From Hedera helix (Eukaryota > Streptophyta > Magnoliopsida > Apiales > Araliaceae), in contig OX359266.1 of the NCBI GenBank assembly GCA_947179155.2, forward strand, positions 41,317,039 to 41,381,038: a stretch of 64,000 nt of DNA, read 5' to 3'. Position numbers and translations under genes: made by a program. Shown piece by piece: positions 11,398 through 20,507 of the stretch; positions within the stretch are counted from its first letter, which is position 1; each line of letters begins with the position of its first letter. A model generated the notes under the pieces. That model ran no database searches. It was not told where the DNA came from and was given only the letters and a program-made list of their open reading frames with translations.

Positions 11398-11440
11398 GAG
11401 CTGAAAGTGGTCGAGCCAATGACAATAAACAAAGGCGCTG

Positions 11441-11458
11441 CTTGGGAGGCAACCCAAG
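11441..11458 (+). other. Hairpin just downstream of pol
   Basis: CTTGGG-AGGCAA-CCCAAG is a perfect 6-bp stem with a 6-nt loop, 44 nt after the pol stop. From memory, similar sequences occur after pol in other plant Athila-like elements. Its function is unknown to me. Confidence 0.6.
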
Positions 11459-11526
11459 AAATCAGATTTGCATTTCTTTCTCTTTTTCTTTTTATATTTA
11501 TTTGTGCCTATTTCTTTGCATTATAG

Positions 11527-11548
11527 TTTACATTGGGGACAATGTAAA
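11527..11548 (+). other. Hairpin with GNRA-type loop before an internal purine tract
   Basis: TTTACATTG pairs perfectly with CAATGTAAA (9 bp) around the tetraloop GGGA, a GNRA-type loop. Four bases further on is AAGTGTGGGGG (11553-11563), identical to the core of the terminal purine tract. The pairing is seen; a role is not established. Confidence 0.6.
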
Positions 11549-12173
11549 TTTTAAGTGTGGGGGAAGGTATTTAGGATATTTGTTTTATTTTTAGGAAATT
11601 TTAAAATTTTTGTTTTATTTTTTTTTATTTTTAAGGAATTTTTTTTAAAAAAAATGTTAGATTTTTGAATTTTGTGGGTAAATTCACTGCAAACCCTCAC
11701 GAGACAAAACTCGTCCACTTGGGGTAACCTTGGGGTTTAAAGGCTTGTTGCACATGCTAAGTGTAACCGTGTTTCCTACGAAAATGGGGTAGTTTTTTTA
11801 TTTTATTTTTAGGATGAGTCACTTGAGCAATGAATTAATTGAATTTTAATTTTTAGCCAATGATAAAATTTTGATTTTTATTTAATAACTCTTGAAAAAA
11901 ATGATAAATTTTTGCTTAGTTTGAAATTTTGACTTTTTATTGATTATTACTTTGTTTGAGATCTTTAAAATTTTTATGCACTTATATCCATTTGTTTGAG
12001 CTAGTTTTAATTTAGAGAAAGTTTAAATGGTTAAATGCTTATGAAAGATATTTTTGAGCTCTATATCTTATTTGATCATTATTTGAAGTGAAATATGAGA
12101 CAAAATATAATTTGGAGGAGATGATTTAGGTAATTTTTCTAGGATTATTATTGAAAAAAATTATGTGGTGGGT

Positions 12174-12322
12174 TGAGATGGAGCGTAAAACGCACTCACT
12201 CATAAACACATGAAAAAGCGAGATGGAGCGTAAAACGCACTCGCTGGTGAGATGGAGCATAAAATGCACTCACCGTGAAAGAAAAAAGGAAAAAATGGGA
12301 TGGAGCATAAAATGCACCCATT
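12174..12322 (+). repeat. Four-unit array of hairpins with compensatory changes
   Basis: Units lie at 12174-12198, 12217-12245, 12246-12274 and 12294-12322. Each has an outer stem, then ATGGA, then an inner 4-bp stem closing an AAA loop, then a single A, then the other side of the outer stem. The inner stem is GCGT/ACGC in units 1-2 and GCAT/ATGC in units 3-4. Outer arms are TGAG/CTCA, AGCGAG/CTCGCT, GGTGAG/CTCACC and AATGGG/CCCATT, so both sides change together. This points to selection or conversion preserving a folded structure in RNA or single-stranded DNA. I do not recognise it as a described motif. Confidence 0.8.
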
Positions 12323-12787
12323 AAAAGAAAAAAAAATGAAAGAATATATGAAAAAAAATGCATATTAATCCTGGTGTATATAATTGTTTGAAATCTTTTG
12401 ATCTTCTGATTTATATTTGTCTATATTAACAAAGAGTTATGTGAAAAATAAGTATTTTGAGTTTTGTTATATATCTTTTATAAGGTAATTAATAACCTAA
12501 ACTTATATCTGAGTTTTGATTAGTTTGATACATTTGGATACACACACACACAAAAGATCTTGAGTATAGTAAGATTAATAAATATGTTAAAGTTCTTTTG
12601 CATGGTTTTGAAACTTTCTTTGAGTTATCATTTAAAAAAATCTTTGAGGTTGATGTGAAGTTCATATTAATTTATTGCTCATGTAAAAAGTCGAGTTAGT
12701 TGAGTCGCTTTAGTCTGTTGAGCTAGTTAGATTTATTTTATTTTTGTTTATTTTTATTTTTGTTTTGCCCGAGGACGAGCAAAAGCT

Positions 12788-12802
12788 AAGTGTGGGGGTA
12801 TT
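12788..12802 (+). promoter_or_regulatory. Polypurine tract of the Athila-type element
   Basis: AAGTGTGGGGGTATT ends directly at the 3' LTR start (TGATAG, 12803). It would prime plus-strand DNA synthesis. Its core is duplicated at 11553-11563. Confidence 0.85.
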
Positions 12803-14513
12803 TGATAGGACTAAATTATACGATATTTTTATTCCCTAATACTTAGTTTTTATATTTATTGTGTGCTTAAATGTTTAATTATTTAGCATATGTTGGTTTT
12901 AATAGGTTTTATAGGATTTTAGTTAATTTATGTTAATTTAGGTAATTTTATAATATTTTTATATTTCTTTTTATTTATGTGTTTTTATGTGATTTTAGTA
13001 TTTTAGGTGTTTTATTTATTATCATGTGTTTTTAGGATTTTTAGTATTTTTATATTATTTTTATTTATTTTTATATTTTATTTTGTAGGAAAAATAAAGC
13101 TTGGGGGCAAATATGGAAAATCCGCAAACTTTAATGGCTATTTTGGTAAATAACCAACACGGATGGCACAAAGGTAAATAAGAAGAAAAGACGCGGAGGG
13201 GCATAACGGTAATTAGCTGGAACACTTCAGAACCGAAGAGGAGACAACGCCGTTTTGGCGTGCGTACAGACGTCCGCGCAATGCGCGGAGAAGCGGCCGA
13301 GCGGAGACCGAGGAAAACGAAGAAAACGACGTCGTTTCTGTATAGGAAGGGTGCGCAATGCGCGGCCTGGGCGGTGACGTCAGCGAACGCGGCTGAAGAG
13401 TTGACCGGTCAACTGTGGCGGCTAAGGCGCGTTTGGCAAGCGCGGAAAAGCTGGAAAACGGAATTATTTTTGATTTTTGCTACTTTTTGATTCCAAATTG
13501 GATTTTAATTCCAACTAGGGTTAGGATAATAATTATTTTTCTTTTTCTTTTATTTTTAATTGTAAATCCTACTAGGTTTTGGACAAGTTAGAGGCCTATA
13601 AATAGAGGGCCAAGCTCTCTCATTATTCATAGTAAGTTTTTTGGGAGATCATTCTCCTAATTTCTTGGAGAGAGTTTTTCAACTAGTAGGTATTATTTTT
13701 ATTATGTTTGGTTAGTTTTTATTTTTCAGTTCTAAAGGGATGTTGAACCTTATTTTTAATTAATGTTTTAATTTAGTTTTATTATTTATTTCTTCATGCA
13801 TGAGATTTATTCTTGATAATCTGTTTTAATTGTTTTATGATATTTGCTTGATTAATTTAATAATGGCCTGTTAGATTAATCAATAATTTGTCATATGCTA
13901 GATTAAGATTTAATATTAAGCAAACGATATTTTATCTGATCATAAGTAGCAATTAATAATATTTGATTGTGGACAAACTTTTGAATATTATTATGATTAT
14001 CAAGATGGCAAGTTAAATGGTCCGCGATGTTGAGATTGTTGCTTGGAATAATCTAATTCTCTAATTTTTAATGCAACTGTTATATTAAATCTAGACTGAT
14101 AGTTCTAGGTTGTATGATAGTTAGGGTCTTTTGTGAGCGATTGCTGCATTAGATTTATAATTTAAGGAGGATTTCGGGTAACTTGGCGATTGTCGGTTAT
14201 CTAGGATTATTAATTTCAATTGAAGGAAAAGATAATAATAACTTGATTAATTTGTTGATTAAAAGAAGGGGATACTGAACTAAGGAACTGAAGTTTGTTT
14301 TTAATTGATTTTTCTCATCTTTATTATTTATTATTTAGTTTTATTTTAATTAATTAATTAATAATTCAAAACCCCCCATTTAATTAGATATTCTTGAAAA
14401 CATTAGATTTATTAAAACAATTCACTCTCTGTGGGTTCGACTCTTACTTTCACTACTACATTAATATTTTTCAAAGTAAGATTTTATTTTTGGTTGCTTG
14501 CGACAGCTTCCCA
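12803..14513 (+). repeat. 3' LTR of the Athila-type element
   Basis: This LTR has the same length as the 5' copy (1711 bp) and differs at 10 sites. TATAAATAG lies at 13597-13605. A 76-codon frame at 13260-13490 lies in the GC-rich U3 island; in the 5' LTR the same frame is interrupted, so I do not call it a gene. Confidence 0.97.
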
Positions 14514-14518
14514 TTCGA

Positions 14519-15530
14519 ATTAAGCACACAAGAAATTTAATTTAAAACTTGGTTTTCAACCTGTTTCAGTTCAAATTTCTTGCCTCTTGAAAGAAGAGAG
14601 TATTTGCATTTGGATAATTAGTTATGAGTCCGACATTGCGTCACTGTACTCAGTAGTTTGTACTTATGTTTCAGTTACTAAAAGATGCCCGCTCCTCCCC
14701 TACCCCAAATAAAGTCCCATCTAAAAATCATTCTTCTTAATTAAGAAAATGTAAGCAAGTACAATAATGTACTTACTTACATCCTCCATCTGTCCTTATA
14801 AAGTCCTACATTCTTTCTAATTGTTATTTAATCAAGAAAATGTTACTCCTTGTTTACGACCTAGGGAGTATAATGTGACTTAGTGTCCTAATTTTTCGTA
14901 TTGGGGTCTTTTTGAGGACATTCAAAAGAGTTGATATAATTTGCCAGAAGGGAGTCTATAATATTAAGAATAGAGTCCAGGATGAACGTTAACCATTAAA
15001 GCATATAAGCTGTAGGTAATTACAATTGGTCCACTGTGCATGAAATTTGGAATCTCGGCTTCAATACTCTTTATCACTCAGTGCAGGTCAAGCCTTTTTA
15101 ATGCTTGCCACAGTCATAAAAATCACTATGCGTTAATAAAAGTAGTTTGTTCGCTAAACCTCTGCTCTTTTAACTTTTTTCTGCTATTCCTTTTTTCTTT
15201 TATTGTATCACTTTTGGACGAAAATATTTTGACTAGGTTTTTTTATTAGCTGTATACGAACAACATGTTTTGATACATTGAAGGTTATGTGCAAAAGGTA
15301 TAACTTATGTGAAGGGCCTTTGACCATTGAAATTTGATTAGAAATCTTTTTATTTTTTCCATATTCTTTTTATTTTACTTGTGATTAACTATAATTAGAT
15401 GTATTTAATAATTGTGATGTAAATAATTTTAAATGATATAAATTTATTTATGATTATTATAGGACATTGTAGTATTGTGTGTTCAATAACAATTTTATTA
15501 ATAATTTTTTTTTAATATTTAGAAGGTCTA
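14519..15530. other. CACTA interior, right part; no supported gene
   Basis: This continues the CACTA element after the nested insertion. It holds a possible partial Stowaway-like piece (about 14780-14871, CCTCCATCTGTCCTTATAAAG to CCTAGGGAGTA) and otherwise AT-rich DNA. No transposase similarity was noticed. Confidence 0.55.
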
Positions 15531-15849
15531 TAACGACGGTCGCTGACCGTCACTATAGGCCTTTACTAAGTCCTATAGCGACAGTCAGCACCGACCGTCG
15601 CTATAGATATTTTTTTTTAGCGACGGTCAGAACCGTCGCTATTGATATAAATTGACCGTCGGTAAAGAAACGTAAACGCGTTTTTGGTATGGTTAATAGC
15701 GACGGTCTGACCGTTGGTATAAATATAAAGGACCGTCACTATATGTTTTAGCGATGACTTCTAAAGCGACGGTCGGGTGACCGTCGCTAATACCTTTCGC
15801 GATGGTCTTTTGGCCTATAGCGATGGTCGGTGACCGTCGCTATAGGCCA
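15531..15849. repeat. Right subterminal repeats of the CACTA element
   Basis: About ten GCGACGGTC / GACCGTCGC motifs alternate in both orientations, several as direct hairpins (for example AGCGACGGTC-GGGT-GACCGTCGCT near 15763-15788). They mirror the left array. Confidence 0.88.
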
Positions 15850-16001
15850 AATTTCTAGTAGTGACAAAATCCCTAATTAAGGAGTTGTGCGTGTCTAGAA
15901 AAAGAGTATGGCATACATAGACTAATTTGTGTTTCTCCTTAGTCAAAATTCACGTGTATCTTTCAATCAGAGAGATGGGCTAGGTTTCTTCTCTACCTAA
16001 T

Positions 16002-16323
16002 GGGGTTAAATCACTTTTTCTTCACTGTACTGAACACCAATTTACATATTCATAACTGAATTGATTTTTTTTTTTATAATCACATCACCGTACTAGAATT
16101 TTTTTACAAAAATTAAAATTTTCATCCAAGTCTGCTAAAAGTTAACAAACTGCTGACGTGGCATGCCACATCAGCAGTCTGTTAACTTTTAACAGACTTG
16201 GATAAAAAATTCAATTTTTGTAAAAAAATTCTAATACTATGATATGATTGTAAAAAAAAATCAGTTCAATGATACATATATAAATTGGTGATAAATATAA
16301 TGATAAAAAAATGATTTAACCCA
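16002..16323. mobile_element. Foldback MITE, nearly fully palindromic
   Basis: The arms begin GGGTTAAATCA (16003-16013) and end TGATTTAACCC (16312-16322), and they stay complementary almost to the centre, where GACGTGGCATGCCACATC forms the turn. The flanks TACCTAAT (15994-16001) and TACTTAAT (16324-16331) match at 7 of 8 bases, a candidate target duplication. The superfamily is uncertain. Confidence 0.75.
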
Positions 16324-16409
16324 TACTTAATCCTTTTGATAATATTGCTCTGCACTGGATCTTATAATCCTTGGCCAAAATTTATATGTTGCTCTCAACA
16401 TTCTATACA

Positions 16410-17903
16410 CAGAGGCGGAACCACAAGGGGGGGGGGGGGGCAAGGGGGTCATATGACCCTGGTATTCAATATTTGCTTATCCAACATACTTAATTTCCAT
16501 TGGCCAAAACTTGTGTGGATGATAAAAAGGTACTACTTATTTTGATTGGAATCTTTGATTATCACTACCACATTTTTAATTCGAGTAAAAATTAATTTTA
16601 TTTGAACTATGATTTTGTTTGAATTATACCTATCAATGTTTGTAATGGGTATATACTTATGGATCAGCATTCCATGCGAACTTGATTAAATACAATTTGG
16701 GCTTATTTTAAATTGATTATTTGGATAAAACCATTTAGTCTTATTAGTGTTAGTGTTAATGTCATGATAACGAAATTGTGATAATAAATTTTAAAATATT
16801 GTATCGTTCTGTATATAATAAATATACATGAGACTTGTAAGTTGGGGTTAGGGGTAGGGGGTGTAAAGAAGAAATTTTAAATATGAAACCCTTGTTGTGG
16901 AAGATAAATAGGATATAGAACAGAGTGTTTTACTACCTATAATATTTGTGACTTTAACTGTTTTATATTTCATACAAGTAGTAAAAATGTATAACGACTA
17001 AAACAACTGTGAAATTGTTTTACTATATGTGACATACACAACATCCTTTGTCCAATACCATGATACTGCATAACTACTAGTAACTAGTATATTTATGCGG
17101 CTTAATTTATATATAAAATATACATATTACTAATTATCACTAATTTTCATCATTATCGTGCTGAGATTTTTTGTCAGGTATAATCTCTATAAATCTTTTT
17201 TCATTATTCCTATCTAAAAATTTATCTTTTTTTGTTGATTTTTCATTATTACAATATAGGTTGTTGATTCATTTGTTCAAGAGATGAACAATCGTTTTTC
17301 AGAAGCAAGCACGTAGTTACTTTTATGCATATCATGCCTTGATCCAAGAGATTCGTTCTTTAAATTTGACAAAAATAAGTAATTCGTCTTAATGAGCTTT
17401 ATCCAGAAGACTTCTCATTGACTGATCGCATGATACTTGGGGATCAACTTGAAAATTACATTTATGATATGCGATGCGATAATCAATTTTTTGGGATCGA
17501 AGATTTGAGTTTGGGAAGTCTTGCTAAGAAACTAATTGAAACAAGAAGAAATATGACTTTTACATTAGTATATTGATTAATTGAGTTGGCTTTGGTTTTA
17601 CCAGTTGCGACTGTTACTGTTAAAAGAGTATTTTCTGCGATGAAAATTGTCAAGACTGACTTGCATAATAAAAATGGGAGACGAATGGATGAATGATAGT
17701 CTGGTAATTTATATTGAGAAGGATATTTTTTCAACAATTAAAAACGAACAAATTTTGAGACGTTTTCAAACTATGTAGACTCGCGGGATACATTTGCCTC
17801 ATCTCAGTCGTATAACCGAAAGAAGCACTCCAAACGTCAATGAATAATTTTTTTACTGATGTATTTTGACCCTCCTTTAAAAACGTTATGGTTTTGCCAT
17901 TGT
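16410..17903 (+). mobile_element. Decayed hAT transposon (about 1.5 kb, internally deleted)
   Basis: The left end is CAGAGGCGGAACC and the right end GGTTTTGCCATTG; as inverted repeats they match at 9 of 13 bases. The flanks are TCTATACA (16402-16409) and TCCATACA (17904-17911), 7 of 8 identical, which fits the 8-bp duplication of hAT elements. Inside is the 3' part of a hAT transposase on the plus strand. A run of 14 G lies next to the left end (16427-16440). It is much shorter than an autonomous hAT element, so most of the transposase is missing. Confidence 0.85.
17260..17778 (+). pseudogene. hAT transposase C-terminal (dimerisation) region, broken
   Basis: In translation the stretch reads VVDSFVQEMNNRFSEAS, later DRMILGDQLENYIYDMR, LAKKLIETRRNMTFTLVY, LPVATVTVKRVFSAMKIVKT and then GDEWMNDSLVIYIEKDIF, ending at TAG (17776-17778). 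This order matches the hAT-family dimerisation domain of TTF-type zinc-finger (ZMYM1-like) plant transposases. An AG splice acceptor precedes 17260, so it may have been an exon. It is dead: there are stop codons between the blocks and a frame change near AATAAAAATGGG (about 17667). The catalytic upstream region is absent. Confidence 0.85.
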
Positions 17904-17931
17904 CCATACATAAAAAACAAACACTATTTCT

Positions 17932-20494
17932 GTGACATCCCCAAATCTGGGCCCACACAGCCCAAACTTGATTTATCAAAATACACAACAATTATTACAA
18001 TACAACGTACCACAATACAATATTCAAATAATACATAACTAAGTCTTCATTATTATTATTACTACAGTATTTTATAACTTATGAAAACTAATACAGCTAC
18101 AACTCGGACCTTCACTCCATCCCCCGACTAGACCCAGCTACTCTATCATCTCCTGTTGAAAAACAATGGAACAAAAGGAAATGGTGAGCTCAAATAGACC
18201 ATTAAAGAATATCATGGTTAAGATAATGAAAAATAAATTATCGTTAGCCTTCAACAGTTGAGTTTTTAATAGAATAATTTAAACAGCAAGTTTTAATTTA
18301 ACAACTGCAGTTAAGTTCTTAAACAAAGTTCAGATCAATAACTGCAGCAGAATAACAACCATTATAAAAATCATATGGACCATGATGTCCACTCCCTTCT
18401 CTTTTTAATAAAAACATCATTAACTTTTATCATCTGAAATACCACTGACCATGATAATACAAATTCACAGTTCCTGGTCATAATCATGCAACTCAATAGT
18501 TCATCTTTATACTACGGGCCAAAGATATTCAATATAGCACCTACGGTCACGATTATACCAGTCTACAGCCTTTGGTTATAATCATACCAAACAACAGTTC
18601 ATCTTTGCCCCAGACCAAAGAGAACATTCACCACATGCCTTAAAAGACACACCATCAAATATATCGCCTTTAACTTATCAATGCCTTTAACTTATCAACA
18701 CCTTTATCCAATCTGTGCTCCAGGCCACAGATATCAACAACAATTTGATTCTTGATTATTCGAATAATAATAGAGATTATTAATAATGAACAGAAGAAAC
18801 ATGATAAACAATAAATATCGAAAGTTTATAATTTTTACTTTGTGCAGATTCAAATAATGTTCAAATTGTCAACATGATGTGGAGTGAAATTCAAAAATGA
18901 TATTCAAGATTCACAGTTCAAAATAACGGTTACAGTTCAATAGAAAAGTTCACGTAAATAGAAAGCTTCAATTGAAATAATATTAGATGAAGCGCAGACT
19001 ATTAAGAAAATTGAAATCATTTCAGAAGTTTTACTGAACAATACTTACCATAGTAAGTTTAAAAGTATAAAAAAAAATGATATCCCTTACCGTAGTAAGT
19101 TTGAATAATGGAAGATGAAAAAGATGGTATCCCTTACAAGTAAAAAAGAAAATAATATCCATTTATGATGATAAAAAGAATGATACCCCTTACCTTATCA
19201 CGTGACTGGATATTGATAAAAATGAGATTGATCAACCTATATATTTATAATATAATTAGTAATTACCACATATAAATTTCAAGGTGTATGATAACTCATA
19301 TATTATGAATTATCAAAATTGTTTATATAATACAAATTTTTGTATTGTAAAATAATAACTTCAAAAATAATTTTTGAAATAATATATCAAAATAAATCTT
19401 TAAAAGAAAACTTTTCAAAATAAATCTTCTCAAAGAAGAGTCTTCTAAATGAAGATTTGTGAATATCGTGTGAAATAGGTATTTATGCAATTACTACTCT
19501 TTAATAAAATACTTACTTAAAAAATTGATGTACTCCTTTTGGTTTACAAACACTGAAGATAACCTTACTATTCTCAGAGAAAACTTACAAAATACTTGTA
19601 GAATTTTTTTATATTTTAAGTGTGATTTTTCTATTCAGCTGAGCAAGCTATTTATAGGAGAACAGAAGTTACTATATGCGGTAGGTGGTTGACGTGCTGC
19701 ACGTCAGCCTGAGAAATTTCAGCAGCCGCCAGCAGCCTTTTCACCAACTCTAGCAACCAATTCAATTCTCATTTTTTCATGTGGCCACCCCACAGAGGAC
19801 CCACATGTTTACTATTCAAAATAATAATAATTTTTTTTCTTCCTGTGGGTCCAACATATATAATAAAATAATGCTACAACAATAATTTAACAATAATGTA
19901 AGAAACACATTACAGATTATTATTAATTTAATAATATAAATTACTGTATATTTGCTACTGTGACAATAGTAGGTTCAATAATTTTAAAATACAGTGCAAT
20001 AACAATTATTGATTCAATGATATAAAATACAGTGTAATGACAATTATTGAATCAATAATGCAAAATACTGTGTAACAACAATTATTGATGAATATTGTGC
20101 AACGACTACGTAATCAGATCAATAATATGAGACACTGTGCAATACCGTGTGCTACAGTAAAATACCATAAAATACCATATGCTACTATTCTTTCATCATC
20201 GGTATTTTAACAGTTAAAAGTAATAACACCGTTGACTATTTTTATTTAAAAAGGTTCTTTCTATCGTTTTCTATATCCAATAAATATTCCGTTATGGGGT
20301 CCACCAATGATTAGTTATTTCGGCCCCGTCGTACGACCGAATATTCCCTGACAAAACGAATATTGTTCGACATAATAAAATTTGCACATAACATCCTTAA
20401 CTTTTAACTTTGTTAATTTAACTACCTACTGTTTCAGGAAAAATATATATGAAGAAAAATTAATTTTGTATTTCATAAAATTCAGGGTCTTACA
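17932..20494 (-). repeat. 3' LTR of the minus-strand chromovirus (2563 bp)
   Basis: Bounded TG...CA on both strands. The portion 17932-20135 is repeated at 25321-27507. The TATA box TATAAATAG on the minus strand is at 19648-19656. Confidence 0.9.
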
Positions 20495-20507
20495 ACCACC
20501 CCTCCTT
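20495..20507 (-). promoter_or_regulatory. Polypurine tract of the chromovirus
   Basis: On the minus strand AAGGAGGGGTGGT directly precedes the LTR start TGTAAGACCC. The end of pol (encoding NFGNEIS and a stop) abuts it, as is usual in Tekay-type elements. Confidence 0.85.

Larger units (their letters stand above)
11398..12802 (+). other. 3' untranslated region of the Athila-type element, with structured motifs and no env
   Basis: Some Athila elements carry an env-like frame here; I see none. The region holds two perfect hairpins (11441-11458, 11527-11548), an internal copy of the purine tract AAGTGTGGGGG (11553-11563), a four-unit hairpin array (12174-12322), a short CA run (12540-12552), and the terminal purine tract. 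The rest is AT-rich. Confidence 0.8.
4183..14513 (+). mobile_element. Complete, young Athila-type Ty3/gypsy LTR retrotransposon (10,331 bp)
   Basis: Two 1711-bp LTRs (4183-5893 and 12803-14513) begin TGATAG and end TTCCCA. They are flanked by a perfect 5-bp duplication, TTCGA (4178-4182 and 14514-14518). By direct comparison I count 10 substitutions and no indels (about 99.4% identity), 8 of them transitions, which implies recent insertion. Order inside: primer-binding site (5899-5916), gag (6001-7203), pol with protease, RT, RNase H and integrase (to 11397), a long 3' untranslated region, and a purine tract (12788-12802). The RT signatures RKDHFPLPFIDQMLERLAG and FMDDF and the LDLGAS protease are typical of the Athila lineage. 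No env-like frame is present. It sits inside the CACTA element. Confidence 0.97.
3246..15863. mobile_element. CACTA (En/Spm-type) DNA transposon, non-autonomous, with a nested retrotransposon
   Basis: The left end reads CACTACTAGAAAA and the right end is the reverse complement of CACTACTAGAAATTT, so 12 terminal bases match. The flanks are ACA (3243-3245) and ACA (15864-15866), the 3-bp duplication typical of CACTA elements. Removing the nested retrotransposon and one copy of its 5-bp duplication leaves about 2.3 kb (937 bp left, 1345 bp right). No TNPA or TNPD-like transposase reading frame is visible, so it probably depended on a transposase supplied in trans. Both ends carry dense subterminal repeats built on TATAGCGACGGTC. 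The middle (about 3650-3850) has a more GC-rich, purine-rich stretch that could be a captured or ancestral exon, but I cannot identify it. Confidence 0.93.

Noticed and set aside
12174..12322. Possible CRISPR-like array
   Set aside because: The units vary in their arms, two abut directly without a spacer, and the sequence is a plant retrotransposon. It is better explained as hairpins.
11398..12802. Env-like gene expected in some Athila elements
   Set aside because: No open frame of useful length, signal peptide or membrane segment is present.
13260..13490. 76-codon frame in the 3' LTR (rich in R, A and K)
   Set aside because: It lies in the GC-rich U3 island; the equivalent place in the 5' LTR is broken by a stop. 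It has no domain and is explained by base composition.
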